Part shown: positions 18,043 through 27,826 of the stretch, one piece after another
How the letters are laid out: each line of letters starts with the position of its first letter
Position numbering within the stretch: position 1 is the stretch's first letter
NCBI GenBank assembly: GCA_015272515.1
Contig: JACYLN010000064.1
Location: 114,012-178,011, forward strand
Length of the DNA: 64,000 bases
From: Leptolyngbyaceae cyanobacterium C42_A2020_001
Lineage (GTDB): Bacteria > Cyanobacteriota > Cyanobacteriia > Leptolyngbyales > Leptolyngbyaceae
Reading direction: 5' to 3'
Notes under the pieces: model-generated
Told to the model about the DNA's origin: nothing
What the model saw: only the letters and a program-made list of their open reading frames with translations
Databases searched by the model: none
Program-made: the position numbers and the translations under genes

Positions 18043-18068
18043 GGGCTTGGGCAGGGCGCTGGCTGGCT
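18009..18068. repeat. Long inverted repeat (18 bp perfect, 24 bp with one wobble)
   Basis: Arms 18009-18026 and 18051-18068 (AGCCAGCCAGCGCCCTGC and its exact complement) continue inward through one T-G wobble and five more pairs (CAAGC/GCTTG), leaving a loop of about 12 nt. The left arm and loop overlap the end of the upstream coding frame. There is no T-run after the stem, so it looks like a mobile palindromic repeat or an mRNA-stabilising hairpin rather than a classic terminator. Confidence 0.85.
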
Positions 18069-18123
18069 CTCAGCAGTATCAACTTCCTCAAAGGCTGTGA
18101 TTTTTTCAGGCTTGCTATCCTAC

Positions 18124-18145
18124 TTCCCTGCCGTTTGGTAGGGAA
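18124..18145 (+). terminator. Hairpin followed by T-rich stretch in the sdhA leader
   Basis: TTCCCTGCC at 18124-18132 pairs with GGTAGGGAA at 18137-18145 (one G-U pair) around a 4-nt loop. TTTTACTATTCTTTTTT follows. It probably ends transcription from the small membrane gene upstream; since it lies only 39 bp before the sdhA start it could also act as an attenuator. Confidence 0.55.
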
Positions 18146-18183
18146 TTTTACTATTCTTTTTTGCTTCAGGCTCCTCCCTGCTC

Positions 18184-19911
18184 ATGATTGACCACGACGT
18201 AATTATTGTTGGTGGAGGGCTTGCCGGATCACGTGCAGCCCTCGAAATTGTTCGCCAAAATCCCAGCCTAAATGTTGGCTTGATTGCTAAAACTCACCCA
18301 ATTCGATCGCACTCGGTTGCGGCGCAAGGTGGAATCGCTGCCGTTCTGAAAAATGCCGATCCCACCGATACCTGGGAAGCTCACGCCTTCGACACGGTGA
18401 AAGGTTCTGATTATCTTGCCGATCAAGATGCCGTCGAAATTCTGACACGAGAAGCCCCAGACGTTGTTTACGATCTGGAACACATGGGCGTACTGTTTTC
18501 TCGTTTTCCCGATGGGCGAGTAGCACAACGGGCATTTGGCGGGCACTCCCACAACCGCACCTGCTACGCCGCCGACAAAACCGGACACGCAATTCTGCAC
18601 GAACTCATTTGTAACCTGTTGGCAAAGGGAGTGACCGTTTACGACGAATGGTACGTCACACGGCTGATTTTGGAAGAAGGCCAGGCAAAAGGCATTGTGA
18701 TGTATCACCTTCTGGATGGGCAACTGGCAGTGGTACGGGCCAAAGCGGTGATGTTTGCCACAGGCGGCTATGGACGAGTGTACAACACCACCTCCAACGA
18801 CTATGCTTCTACGGGCGATGGGCTGGCGATGACCGCGATCGCCGGGCTACCCCTGGAAGATATGGAATTTGTGCAGTTTCATCCCACGGGCTTGTATCCA
18901 GTCGGGGTATTAATTTCGGAAGCAGTGCGAGGAGAAGGTGCCTACTTGATCAACAGCGAAGGGCGCAGATTCATGGAAGATTATGCCCCCAGCCGCATGG
19001 AACTGGCTCCGCGCGACATTACCTCCCGTGCGATCACGCGCGAAATTCGGGCAGGGCGCGGCATTCATCCCGATGGCACTGCAGGTGGACCTTTTGTTTA
19101 CCTGGACTTGCGCCACATGGGGAAAGACAAGATCATGAGCCGAGTGCCGTTTTGCTGGGAAGAAGCTCATCGCCTGGTGGGGGTGGATGCGGTGCATGAA
19201 CCGATGCCAGTGCGCCCAACTGTGCATTACTCGATGGGCGGAATTCCAGTAAATACCGATGGGCAGGTTCGCAGCAGCGCTGAAGACTTGGTGGAAGGGT
19301 TTTTTGCGGCGGGAGAAGCGGCGTGTGTTTCGGTGCATGGGGCAAATCGCCTGGGAAGTAATTCGCTGCTGGAATGTGTGGTGTATGGACGGCGTACAGG
19401 AGCGGCGATCGCTCGATACATTCAAACTCGCAAACTCCCAGACCTGAACGAAGCCCACTACCTGACCGAAACAACAAGTCAATTAGAAACGTTGTTGAAT
19501 CAGGACGGGGCCTACCGCATTGGGCAGATTCGGCAGCAGTATCAAGACACCATGACGCAGTATTGTGGCGTTTTTCGCAGCGAAGAGGTAATGCGCGAAG
19601 GCGTTGCCAAACTCAAGGAACTGCAAAAACTCTACGCCCAGGTGCGGCTAGACGACAAGGGCACAACCTGGAATACGGAAATTGTGGAAGCTCTGGAGCT
19701 TCGCAGCTTGATGGTGGTAGGAGAAGTCATCCTTACCTCTGCCCTCAACCGCAAAGAAAGCCGGGGTTCCCATTCTCGTGAAGATTATCCCGATCGCGAC
19801 GATGCCGCTTTCTTAAAGCACACGCTAGCGTACTACTCGCCCGCTGGACTTGACCTTGCCTATATGCCTGTCAACATTGGGATGTTTCAACCCCAAGAAC
19901 GCAAGTATTAA
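18184..19911 (+). CDS. sdhA: Succinate dehydrogenase/fumarate reductase flavoprotein subunit
   Basis: A 575-residue FAD protein of the SdhA/FrdA family. FAD-binding GGGLAGSRA is at about 9-17, the covalent-flavin region [15 protein letters not shown] follows later, with [23 protein letters not shown] for substrate binding and catalysis and [18 protein letters not shown] near the second FAD site. In cyanobacteria this subunit oxidises succinate and passes electrons to plastoquinone at the thylakoid membrane. The iron-sulfur subunit gene is not adjacent, which is usual for cyanobacteria where sdhA and sdhB are unlinked. The C-terminus ends with normal family features. No damage seen. Confidence 0.95.
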   Translation: MIDHDVIIVGGGLAGSRAALEIVRQNPSLNVGLIAKTHPIRSHSVAAQGGIAAVLKNADPTDTWEAHAFDTVKGSDYLADQDAVEILTREAPDVVYDLEHMGVLFSRFPDGRVAQRAFGGHSHNRTCYAADKTGHAILHELICNLLAKGVTVYDEWYVTRLILEEGQAKGIVMYHLLDGQLAVVRAKAVMFATGGYGRVYNTTSNDYASTGDGLAMTAIAGLPLEDMEFVQFHPTGLYPVGVLISEAVRGEGAYLINSEGRRFMEDYAPSRMELAPRDITSRAITREIRAGRGIHPDGTAGGPFVYLDLRHMGKDKIMSRVPFCWEEAHRLVGVDAVHEPMPVRPTVHYSMGGIPVNTDGQVRSSAEDLVEGFFAAGEAACVSVHGANRLGSNSLLECVVYGRRTGAAIARYIQTRKLPDLNEAHYLTETTSQLETLLNQDGAYRIGQIRQQYQDTMTQYCGVFRSEEVMREGVAKLKELQKLYAQVRLDDKGTTWNTEIVEALELRSLMVVGEVILTSALNRKESRGSHSREDYPDRDDAAFLKHTLAYYSPAGLDLAYMPVNIGMFQPQERKY

Positions 19912-20216
19912 CTCTACACGACTGAACACATCGTCTTCACAATGCCTGCACACCTGCCAGACGTGGTTCGTCCATACCCATACCTCCCCCTGGAATTGCC
20001 ACTTGCTTATGAGTGATCGTGCACACAGTTAAACGCACATGAAAGACATCTACGCCAAACAGCGGTTCAGAGATCTTTGTGAATATTAACCTTTGTTGTG
20101 ATTTGACTCTTTGAGGGATCTGGACGTTCTGTGTGAGAATGGGCACTCTGAGAGTGGAGCCTGAAGCAGGTAAAGCATTCTTGCCGCTTAAACCTCCAGT
20201 CTCTTTTAATAAGAGT

Positions 20217-23200
20217 ATGTTTCATCAACTTGTTGAGTATTTTGGCTTAGGGCTGATTGGAGTGTTCGGCGCAATCATTGGGATTGTCTTGTTTGCAATG
20301 CTCCAAAATACTCAAAAAAAACAATTACAGGCAGGTGAAGAACAGTTCCGCACTCTGGTGCAGCATATGCAGGTAGGCGTGGTTCTCTTTGATGCAAACG
20401 CTACTATGCTGTTTTGCAATCAAGCGGCGCTCAATCTGTTGGAGGTTGATACAGAAGAAGAATTGAAACAGCGATCGCGGGAAAAGAATTGGCGCTTCTT
20501 TCGAGAAGACAGCACTTTGCTCCAGGCTCACGAATTTCCGTTAGAGCAAGCGATCGCCACCGGGCAATCGGTTCATAATGCTGTTGTTGGCATTCAGGAA
20601 GCTAGAAGTCAGAATTATCGTTGGCTGCTGATCAACATTAACCATCAACATCCAGAAAAGGGACAAGTTGCACGCCTCATCGCAACCTTCAGCGAAATTA
20701 CCCGCCAAAAGCAAATAGAAGCTGCCCTACAACAAAGCGCCATCCGGTATGAAACTCTAGCAAACAATATTCCAGGGATGATCTACCAGGTTGTTCTGGA
20801 GACCAACGGCGTGTTCAGATTTACTTACGCCAGCCCAGCCTCTCGTGAAATTTTTGGGGTTGAACCAGAGCAACTTACGCAGTCATCGAACTTAGATATG
20901 CAGGCAATTCATCCAGATGATATTGCTGGTTTTCGCGAGTCGATCGCTCAGTCAGCCAAAACCTTGCAAACGTGGGAATTTATCTGGCGAGTGATTGTGC
21001 AGGAACAAACAAAGTGGCTACGTGGTATTTCACGCCCCGTCTTGCAGGCTGATGGCAGCATTGTCTGGGATGGTTTGGTAACCGACATTACCGAGCGTAA
21101 GCTGTTTGAAGAACGGTTGCGAAAAAGCGCTGAACGAGAACGCAGCATTGCTCGCGTGATCCAACAAATGCGGCAAACCTTGAAACTAGAGCGTATTTTT
21201 AGTGCCACCACCGAAGAATTACAGGATGCCATTCGCTGCGATCGCGTAGTCATTTACCGCCTATCTGAAGATCCACACGAGCAGATTGCTTCCGAATCAT
21301 TTGCCCAGGGATGGGCACCCATGCATCAGGCATTAACCGCATCCGCCCAACTCTTTAACCCTCACTGGCTGCAAATTCAAGAAAGCCTAGACACTCTAGG
21401 AGTCACCTACTGCAACGTTTCAGACATTTACGAAGCCGGACTTGATCAAAAAGATATTGAGTGCCTACAGCAGATTCAAGCCAGAGCCTATCTCAGTGTC
21501 CCTATCTTTTGTGGGCATCAGCTTTGGGGGTTTTTAGTGGCGTACCACAACTCAGAACCCCACCAGTGGGACAGCGCCGAAATCAAAATTGTGATGCAAA
21601 TTGGCAACCAGCTTGGTGTAGCCGTTCAGCAAGCCGAACTGTTGAAACGCACCCAGCAGCAAGCAACTGAACTGCAAGAAGCTAAAGAAGCCGCAGATGC
21701 CGCAAACCGGGCAAAGAGCGAGTTTCTAGCTAACATGAGTCACGAATTACGCACCCCACTCAACGCCATTCTGGGATTTACCCAACTAATGGGACGCGAT
21801 CGCTCCCTGTCTCAGGAGTATCAAGAATACATCGAAATTATTAGCCGCAGCGGCGAGCATTTGTTGTCTTTAATTAACAACATCCTGGAGATGTCCAAAA
21901 TTGAAGCTGGACGCATCACTCTCAACCAGAGCCGCTTCAATCTGCATCACTTATTAGATAACCTCCATGCCATGCTCCAGTTACGCGCCCGGTCTAAAGG
22001 ATTAACACTTCACTTTCAGCGCAGTCATGATGTTCCCCAATACATCGAAACTGACGAAGGCAAACTCAATCAGGTATTAATTAATCTCCTCAGCAACGCC
22101 ATTAAATTTACTCAGCAAGGCAGTGTGACGCTAAGAGTCAAAAGGCAAGAAGCAGGAGATGGGGGAGGTAAAGGAGGTGGGGGAGTTGGTGAGTGGATGA
22201 GTGGGCGAGTGAGTGAAATCCCATCCACGCACCGACCCATCCACCTACCGACCCATCCACCCAATCCCCAATCCTTAATCCTTCTGTTTAATGTAGAAGA
22301 TACCGGGCCTGGTATTGCTCCAGATGAGATTGAATCTATTTTTGAAGCGTTTGAACAAACAGATGTAGGCTTGAAAGCGATGGAGGGCACGGGATTAGGC
22401 TTGGCAATTTGTCATCGCTTTGTGCAATTGTTGGGAGGGCAAATTTCGGTTGAGAGCGAGTTGGGGCGAGGCAGTAGCTTTTCGTTTATGGTTCCCGTTG
22501 GGGTTGCACCCGAACTGAGGAACGAGCTAAAAGCGACAGTGCAGGGCGGCAAGGTGATTGGATTAACTCCTGGTCATCCCCCCGTTCGGATGTTAATTGC
22601 GGACGATGATCCAACTAATCGCTTATTGTTGGTTAAGCTTCTGAAATCACTTGGGTTTGAAGTACAGGAAGCCAAAGACGGGCTGGATGCGATCGCCTGC
22701 TGGGAGAACTGGCACCCCCACCTGATCTGGATGGATATGCAAATGCCCAATATGGACGGCATTCAAACTACGCAACATATCAAAGCCAGACCTGGTGGTG
22801 ATTCAACAGTGATTGTTGCCCTTACAGCAAGTGCCTTTGAGGAGCAGCGTCAGAAGATTTTATCGGCTGGGTGTGATGATTTTGTCCGAAAGCCGTTCAA
22901 AAAAGAAGAGATTCTGGAGCGAATCGCAACCCATTTGAAGGTGCAATATCTTTATGAAAAGAGTTTCTCTGCCCCTGAAGCAGAAAGTTTAATTTGTGGG
23001 AATGATAATAATGGTGCGTCTGGTTGCGATCGCTTGCATCTGATGTCTCAAACTTGGCTACATCAAATGCAGCAAGCGGCAGCGCAGGGCAATGATACGA
23101 TGCTCTTTGATCTCACCCAGCAAATTCCGGCTAGCGAAGCTGCACTTGCTAATACACTGAATCAACTCATCGATAATTTTCGGTTCGACCAAATCATGAC

Positions 23201-23234
23201 GCTGATTCAATCAGCCATCAAATCTAAAGGGTAG
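20217..23234 (+). CDS. Hybrid sensor histidine kinase (PAS-PAS-GAF-HisKA-HATPase-REC)
   Basis: A protein of about 1005 residues. Order: one N-terminal membrane helix ([21 protein letters not shown]), PAS, a second PAS with PAC, GAF, HisKA with phospho-acceptor His in [15 protein letters not shown], an ATPase domain with [18 protein letters not shown] and GTGLGLAI boxes, a receiver domain with [10 protein letters not shown] and Asp in [11 protein letters not shown], then a C-terminal helical tail. I chose ATG 20217, which starts just before the membrane helix; the frame is open to 20133 (GTG, with an ATG at 20139). An unusual low-complexity insert (22150-22275) lies inside the ATPase domain. 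The next gene, a REC-GGDEF-EAL regulator, starts 12 bp after the stop and is the likely partner. Confidence 0.93.
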   Translation: MFHQLVEYFGLGLIGVFGAIIGIVLFAMLQNTQKKQLQAGEEQFRTLVQHMQVGVVLFDANATMLFCNQAALNLLEVDTEEELKQRSREKNWRFFREDSTLLQAHEFPLEQAIATGQSVHNAVVGIQEARSQNYRWLLININHQHPEKGQVARLIATFSEITRQKQIEAALQQSAIRYETLANNIPGMIYQVVLETNGVFRFTYASPASREIFGVEPEQLTQSSNLDMQAIHPDDIAGFRESIAQSAKTLQTWEFIWRVIVQEQTKWLRGISRPVLQADGSIVWDGLVTDITERKLFEERLRKSAERERSIARVIQQMRQTLKLERIFSATTEELQDAIRCDRVVIYRLSEDPHEQIASESFAQGWAPMHQALTASAQLFNPHWLQIQESLDTLGVTYCNVSDIYEAGLDQKDIECLQQIQARAYLSVPIFCGHQLWGFLVAYHNSEPHQWDSAEIKIVMQIGNQLGVAVQQAELLKRTQQQATELQEAKEAADAANRAKSEFLANMSHELRTPLNAILGFTQLMGRDRSLSQEYQEYIEIISRSGEHLLSLINNILEMSKIEAGRITLNQSRFNLHHLLDNLHAMLQLRARSKGLTLHFQRSHDVPQYIETDEGKLNQVLINLLSNAIKFTQQGSVTLRVKRQEAGDGGGKGGGGVGEWMSGRVSEIPSTHRPIHLPTHPPNPQSLILLFNVEDTGPGIAPDEIESIFEAFEQTDVGLKAMEGTGLGLAICHRFVQLLGGQISVESELGRGSSFSFMVPVGVAPELRNELKATVQGGKVIGLTPGHPPVRMLIADDDPTNRLLLVKLLKSLGFEVQEAKDGLDAIACWENWHPHLIWMDMQMPNMDGIQTTQHIKARPGGDSTVIVALTASAFEEQRQKILSAGCDDFVRKPFKKEEILERIATHLKVQYLYEKSFSAPEAESLICGNDNNGASGCDRLHLMSQTWLHQMQQAAAQGNDTMLFDLTQQIPASEAALANTLNQLIDNFRFDQIMTLIQSAIKSKG
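22150..22275. repeat. In-frame low-complexity insert inside the kinase ATPase domain
   Basis: This tract switches from purine-rich (gggggaggtaaaggaggtgg, gagtgggcgagtgagtg) to pyrimidine-rich (cccatccacctaccgaccc). It encodes about 40 Gly- then Pro/His-rich residues between the N box ([10 protein letters not shown]) and the G1 box (DTGPGIAP). The same motif style fills the intergenic region at 25044-25245. It keeps the frame open and looks like a simple-sequence repeat that landed in or expanded within the gene. Confidence 0.8.
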
Positions 23235-23246
23235 CAAGCGAGACTG

Positions 23247-25043
23247 ATGACAACAGATCAACACCAAAATAGACCGCAAGCAGACATTTTGGTTGTAGAT
23301 GATACTCCGGAGAACCTCCGCCTTCTCTCAACCATGCTAGTGCGCGAGGGGTTTTATGTTCGTAAAGCGTTAAACGGGGCAATGGCATTAACGGCAGTAG
23401 AAGCCCTTCAGCCGGATCTAATTCTGCTGGATATTATGATGCCCGAAATGGATGGGTTTGAGGTTTGCGAACGTTTGAAGGCAAATCCAGTGACTCAAGA
23501 GATTCCAGTTATTTTTCTGAGTGCGATAGACAGTACCTTCGACAAAGTGAAAGCGTTTCAGGCAGGCGGCACTGACTATATCACGAAGCCATTTCAGATT
23601 GAAGAGGTTTTAGCCCGAATTAATCATCAACTATCGCTTAAAATTGCTAATCAAGAAATTCGTCAACTTAATGTAAATTTAGAGGAACGAGTTCGCGAAC
23701 GTACTAATCAATTAGAACTTGCTCATACGCAACTGTTAGAGTTGATTCTGCGCGACCAACTGACTGGTTTAGATAATCGGATTGCATTCGTTGATCGATT
23801 AGATTTAGCATTAAGCCAATCGAAATCTGATCAGTCTTACCAGTTTGCAGTGCTATTTTTAGACTGCGATCGCTTCAAAATTATCAACGATTCCTTAGGG
23901 CATGAGTGCGGCGACCAACTCCTGATAGAGATCTCAAGACGGTTGTGTCAACTTTTGCATTCTCCCGATACTATCGCTCGTTTAGGTGGGGATGAATTTG
24001 CGATTCTGCTGAATCAAATTCAATCTACAAATCATGTCACTCAATTCTGCGAAGAAATTCTAAAAACTTTTTTTGAACCTTTTACGCTGCAAAATCAACG
24101 TATTTTTATTAATGTCAGCATTGGTGTAGTGATTGGGAATACAAACTACCTCAAACCTGAACATCTTTTACGAGATGCTGATACCGCAATGTACCATGCA
24201 AAAGCGGCTGGCAAGGCTCAATACCGCTTATTCGAGAGCACAATGCACGAATCGGCGCTGCGATTTCTTCAAATTGAAACTGATCTTCGCAAAGCTATTC
24301 GCGAGCAAGAGTTTATCTTGCATTACCAGCCTATTATTTGTCTAAATACGGGAGAAATTACCGGATTAGAAGCACTTGTACGATGGCACCATCCCAGTCG
24401 AGGAATTATTTCTCCGATTGAGTTTATTCCCATTGCGGAAGAGACTGGACTAATCAATCAAATTGGTTTATTAGTGTTGCAACAAGCGTGTCGTCAACTC
24501 AGTATCTGGCAGAAACAAAACGTAGTTAAAGAAGAATTTAGTGTCAGTGTGAATCTTTCAGCACGTCAATTTTCTCAATCAAATCTTACGGATCAGATTT
24601 ATCAAGTTTTATCTGATGCTCAACTCAATCCTCGTTGTTTGAAGTTAGAAATCACCGAGAGTGCTATCATGGGTAATCCACGTTCCGCTGCCGATATTTT
24701 ACATAACTTGAGACAGCGCCAGATTCAGTTGAGTATGGATGATTTTGGTACAGGGTACTCATCTTTGAGTTACCTGCACTCGTTTCCAATGGATAGTCTC
24801 AAGATTGATCGTTCATTTGTTCAAGGGCTGAACGAGATATCCAATAGACGGGGATTGGTTCCCATTATTGTAGCGATCGCAAAAACAATGAGTATGAGCG
24901 TAATTGCTGAAGGGATCGAAACCGCTCAGCAGCTCAACCAGTTGCGATCGCTTCAGTGCGATTTTGGGCAAGGGTATTTGTTTTCTAAGCCGCTTCCAGC
25001 AAATGATGTGATTGAGCTGATTGGTTCTCATCCTCGCTGGTAG
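23247..25043 (+). CDS. Response regulator with GGDEF and EAL domains
   Basis: A 598-residue cytosolic regulator. The receiver domain (about 12-130) has the phospho-acceptor Asp62 in LDIMMPEMDG and Lys114. A coiled coil (about 135-165) links to a diguanylate cyclase domain with an intact RLGGDEF (GGDEF at 247-251), then a phosphodiesterase domain with EALVRW (375-380) and DDFGTGYSSLSYL. Both catalytic signatures look intact, so it could make or degrade cyclic di-GMP depending on phosphorylation. It starts 12 bp after the hybrid kinase stop, forming a two-gene operon. A long simple-sequence tract follows. Confidence 0.95.
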   Translation: MTTDQHQNRPQADILVVDDTPENLRLLSTMLVREGFYVRKALNGAMALTAVEALQPDLILLDIMMPEMDGFEVCERLKANPVTQEIPVIFLSAIDSTFDKVKAFQAGGTDYITKPFQIEEVLARINHQLSLKIANQEIRQLNVNLEERVRERTNQLELAHTQLLELILRDQLTGLDNRIAFVDRLDLALSQSKSDQSYQFAVLFLDCDRFKIINDSLGHECGDQLLIEISRRLCQLLHSPDTIARLGGDEFAILLNQIQSTNHVTQFCEEILKTFFEPFTLQNQRIFINVSIGVVIGNTNYLKPEHLLRDADTAMYHAKAAGKAQYRLFESTMHESALRFLQIETDLRKAIREQEFILHYQPIICLNTGEITGLEALVRWHHPSRGIISPIEFIPIAEETGLINQIGLLVLQQACRQLSIWQKQNVVKEEFSVSVNLSARQFSQSNLTDQIYQVLSDAQLNPRCLKLEITESAIMGNPRSAADILHNLRQRQIQLSMDDFGTGYSSLSYLHSFPMDSLKIDRSFVQGLNEISNRRGLVPIIVAIAKTMSMSVIAEGIETAQQLNQLRSLQCDFGQGYLFSKPLPANDVIELIGSHPRW

Positions 25044-25245
25044 GCGAAGAGAGGGTATAGGGGTTGGGGGTTGGGGGAATGGGTAGGTGGGTAGGTAGAT
25101 GAGTGGGTGGGGTAGGTGGGGTAGGTGGAATTTCACTCATTCACCCCCTCCCTCACTTCTCCACTCACTTACTCACTTACTCACTTACTCATCCACTTCC
25201 TAACTCCCTCACCTCCCCCATCTTCTGCCTTCTGCCTTCTGTCTC
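25044..25245. repeat. Intergenic simple-sequence tract (gtaggtgggt / ctcacttactcact)
   Basis: Between convergent genes, about 200 bp start purine/G-rich (gggtaggtgggtaggtagatg, repeated gtaggtggg) and then become pyrimidine-rich (ctcacttactcacttactc repeats, ccttctgccttctg). The two halves are roughly complementary and could fold back. No gene is seen. The composition is the same as that of the inserts inside the kinase (22150-22275) and the acyl ligase (57985-58060) genes. Confidence 0.8.
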
Positions 25246-26622
25246 CTACGGCAGCGTAACGTTGCTATTAACTGTCAGTGTTAAGTCAGTAGAGGGATTA
25301 ACAACAACAACTTCGCCTACAGTGCCGCGATCAATGGCACCACCCACTGCTGCACCCAATGCTGCTCCGGTGACAACTTTCTTGGGTGTGATGGTGCGAT
25401 CGCCAGTGATACCAGCCGCACCTGCGCCTAATGCCGCACCAATTGCCGCATCACGGATTGCAGAACCGAGGTTCCGTCCTTGATTAGCACCTACTGCCGC
25501 ACCAACGCTACCAGCCAAAATCAGGTTGCCAGCATTGTGCAGGCGATCGCCAGAAGTCCCACCGATAATTGCTGCTACCCCAGTACTCAACGCTGCACCA
25601 CCCAATGTAGTCAGCAGGCTAGGGTCACGCACACTCTTCGTCGTTTGCACGACTCGTGAAGCAGCATTCAAAGCGTATTGCTGCCCGTTGATTACAACAG
25701 TTTGCGCTACAAACTGTGAACCGCCGTTGACAGGCACTAAACGCCCGATCACTTGGCTACCCGCAGGAATTGCAACCACACCTTGAGAATTACGAACATC
25801 CGATGCAACGGTGACGGTTAAATCAACCGTTTCATCAGGGCGAACCACTACCTGAGGAGCGGCTGTGTAGTTAACCGCGATCGTGCTGCCTGCCAAAATT
25901 TGTCCGCGCTCTTGAGCAACGGGTGCACCACCCACCACGTATTGACCAGGAATTACAGAGGCAATTTGTCCGGTGCCTGCCAGTGCCTGACACAGGAATG
26001 CAGAAACCTCAGCCCGGCTAGCCAGTTGGTTGGGGTTCAGGTAACGAACATCGGGATAGTTCACCACCAAGCGCTTTTCAGTTGCAGCCGCAATTCCGGT
26101 TTGAGCATAGCCAGGAATCGCAGACGCATCAGCGTATAGCCCTAACGTACTAGCAACAGGTTGAGCGGGTGCATAATTGAGACCGCTAGCAAGGGAAACC
26201 AACACTTGAGCACGTGGAATGCTTTGCCCAGGATTGAAAACATTGCCAGGGTAGCCAGAGAGGAATCCAGTTTGAGACGCATAGCTAACGGCGCTATATG
26301 CCCAGTAGCTGCTGGGTACATCTACAAAGTTTGTGGCGCTGCGAATCCGAGCGGCATTGGGGAAGGCTTTACCAACCATCGAAGCGTATTCAGCACGGGT
26401 CACTGGATTGTTGGGACGGAAACTCCCATCGGGATAACCGCTGATGATTCCGCGCTGAGTCAACTCCACAATGCAGGTTTGTGCCCAGCTTCCTTGAATA
26501 TCAGAAAAGGTAGATTGCGCCATTGTGGGCGCTTGCAATGTCAATGGTGCTAAAGAACTGGTTACCAATGCTGAGGCAACCAACAAAGCGGGTGAAGACT
26601 TCAAGTTTAATTTGTTAGACAT
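25246..26622 (-). CDS. SLH-domain exported protein with glycine-zipper C-terminus
   Basis: A 458-residue exported protein. A signal peptide (about 1-36, ending APTMAQ) precedes three SLH-like repeats (about 38-215): FSDIQGSWAQ...GYPDGSFRPNNPVTRAEYASM, FVDVPSSYWAY...GYPGNVFNPGQSIPRAQV, and YADASAIPGYAQ...LNPNQLASRAEV. A beta-rich middle (about 225-345, with IPAGSQVIGRLVPVNGG) follows, then a Gly/Ala-rich zipper region (about 350-430, e.g. AAIGAALGAGAAGI). SLH repeats in cyanobacteria attach proteins to the cell wall or outer envelope. The middle resembles the conjugal-transfer TrbI-like 'IPAGSxVxG' segment seen in other envelope proteins. It converges on the response regulator gene. Confidence 0.88.
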   Translation of the reverse strand: MSNKLNLKSSPALLVASALVTSSLAPLTLQAPTMAQSTFSDIQGSWAQTCIVELTQRGIISGYPDGSFRPNNPVTRAEYASMVGKAFPNAARIRSATNFVDVPSSYWAYSAVSYASQTGFLSGYPGNVFNPGQSIPRAQVLVSLASGLNYAPAQPVASTLGLYADASAIPGYAQTGIAAATEKRLVVNYPDVRYLNPNQLASRAEVSAFLCQALAGTGQIASVIPGQYVVGGAPVAQERGQILAGSTIAVNYTAAPQVVVRPDETVDLTVTVASDVRNSQGVVAIPAGSQVIGRLVPVNGGSQFVAQTVVINGQQYALNAASRVVQTTKSVRDPSLLTTLGGAALSTGVAAIIGGTSGDRLHNAGNLILAGSVGAAVGANQGRNLGSAIRDAAIGAALGAGAAGITGDRTITPKKVVTGAALGAAVGGAIDRGTVGEVVVVNPSTDLTLTVNSNVTLP

Positions 26623-27193
26623 GGAAATCGCTCTCTACACAACTGAATACATTGATGCTGAGTTGCTGATAGAGTTCCCATTTTTTTGAGCAGTTTAGCG
26701 AAATTAGGACTTCTAAAAACAGTGAATTGTAAGTTCTTATAGGAGGGAACTTTTATGCATGAGAAAAGGTCGAGGCTTTTTCCTAAAACTGGCTATGCAA
26801 TGCCCTTTTAAGGTCAGTAGAGATGGATGTTTTTAGTATATTGAATAAAATCTTTGATCGGTTTTCTTTTAGATTTAAAGAATTTTAGAGCGCTTCAATA
26901 ATTTTCTTCTAGCCGCTGGCTAGTTTTTGTATGACACTTTCTTTTTATGAGGTGATTGTCATAGTTATCTCGCTTGTCCATAATCTTGTTTTAGCAATCT
27001 TCTTTCTTAAAGCAACATACTTTCGCAGTTTGTTTGAAGTAATGATGAAACAGTCGTATTTTTGCGGAGAGACTGGAACCTGCGATCGCACCTACAGTCA
27101 TTAGAAATACGCAATCGCTCCAGCAGCGATCGTGACTCTTCTCTGTGACACCTTGCGGTGACTCTGGCATCTATTACCCGATGGAGGATCTTC
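26623..27193. other. Noncoding region between divergent genes
   Basis: About 570 AT-rich bases separate the SLH gene from a small membrane protein gene and must hold both promoters. I see no convincing open frame (27007-27195 on the minus strand is a short basic frame without family features), no RNA gene and no long repeat. A TGTAAGTTCTTATAGGAGGGAACTTTTATG string near 26728-26757 looks like a ribosome site plus ATG, but the frame closes at once. Confidence 0.45.
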
Positions 27194-27523
27194 ATGTCCT
27201 TACAAACAAATTCGTCAACCGTTCAAGTACAACCCTCGTCTACCCCATCGAGTTCTGCAAAAACCGCTGAACGATTTACAGTTTTCACCGATACATCTCC
27301 TACTGACACAAAGGAGGCTGCTAAAGTCACCGTTCCTATCAGTAGAAAGGAGGCTGCCAAAGTTACCGTTGAAGTTCCCACAAGTTCATCGCTTCCGGTC
27401 AATCCATTTGATCCAACCTGGATCAAACTTTGGGAACAGGTTGGACCAATTAGCTACCTCGCTTTGCTTTGTGTGTTTATCTGGTTGCTAACTCGCTTCG
27501 TTGAAACCGTGAAAAGCAAGTAA
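27194..27523 (+). CDS. Small protein with internal repeat and C-terminal membrane helix
   Basis: A 109-residue protein. GGAGG at 27183-27187 lies 6 nt before ATG 27194, which decides the start. The N-terminal about 70 residues are Ser/Thr/Pro/Lys-rich and contain a duplicated segment, KEAAKVTVPISR then KEAAKVTVEVP, encoded by two 24-bp copies (27311-27334 and 27347-27370, 22 of 24 identical). One transmembrane helix (about 84-103, GPISYLALLCVFIWLLTRFV) precedes a short KSK tail. No family recognised. It is probably a tail-anchored cytosolic protein. Confidence 0.7.
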   Translation: MSLQTNSSTVQVQPSSTPSSSAKTAERFTVFTDTSPTDTKEAAKVTVPISRKEAAKVTVEVPTSSSLPVNPFDPTWIKLWEQVGPISYLALLCVFIWLLTRFVETVKSK

Positions 27524-27637
27524 TTGAGGACTTGGTAGGCAAGAATCAGCAGAAGCCCGATAGGTCGCTCATCCCCAACATACCTGACAGCTACTGTCCT
27601 ACCAAAGATGACCAGGGCTATGACATGGAATTTTGCA

Positions 27638-27690
27638 GATACTGTTTTGATGCCGCCAAATCTTGCCCCCTTGACCATCAAAACAGTATC
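27638..27690. repeat. 15-bp perfect inverted repeat
   Basis: GATACTGTTTTGATG at 27638-27652 is exactly complementary to CATCAAAACAGTATC at 27676-27690, with a 23-nt loop. It lies in a 300-bp intergenic stretch with a second inverted repeat just downstream. No T-run follows on either side, so a terminator role is doubtful. Confidence 0.7.
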
Positions 27691-27711
27691 CACGCAAGAA
27701 TTTCGGGTTAC

Positions 27712-27814
27712 TATAGCCTTCGCCTTGTGTAACGTGACTACAGCAAGTCAGAACGCTTACTCAGCACTGGCGTTGCAACTTTTCCTTGTCCTAAGCGTTC
27801 TGACCAAAGCTATA
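27712..27814. repeat. MITE-like element with nested inverted repeats
   Basis: Outer arms TATAGCCTT (27712-27720) and AAAGCTATA (27806-27814), and a perfect 13-bp inner pair GTCAGAACGCTTA (27747-27759) with TAAGCGTTCTGAC (27792-27804). About 103 bp, noncoding, ending in TA-rich termini like those left by IS630/Tc1-type transposases. The arms are not evenly spaced, so the element may be degenerate. Confidence 0.5.
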
Positions 27815-27826
27815 AATCTAAAATCC

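Noticed and set aside
27007..27195. 62-residue minus-strand frame
   Set aside because: Arg/Ser-rich translation in an AT-rich upstream region, without ribosome site or known motif.
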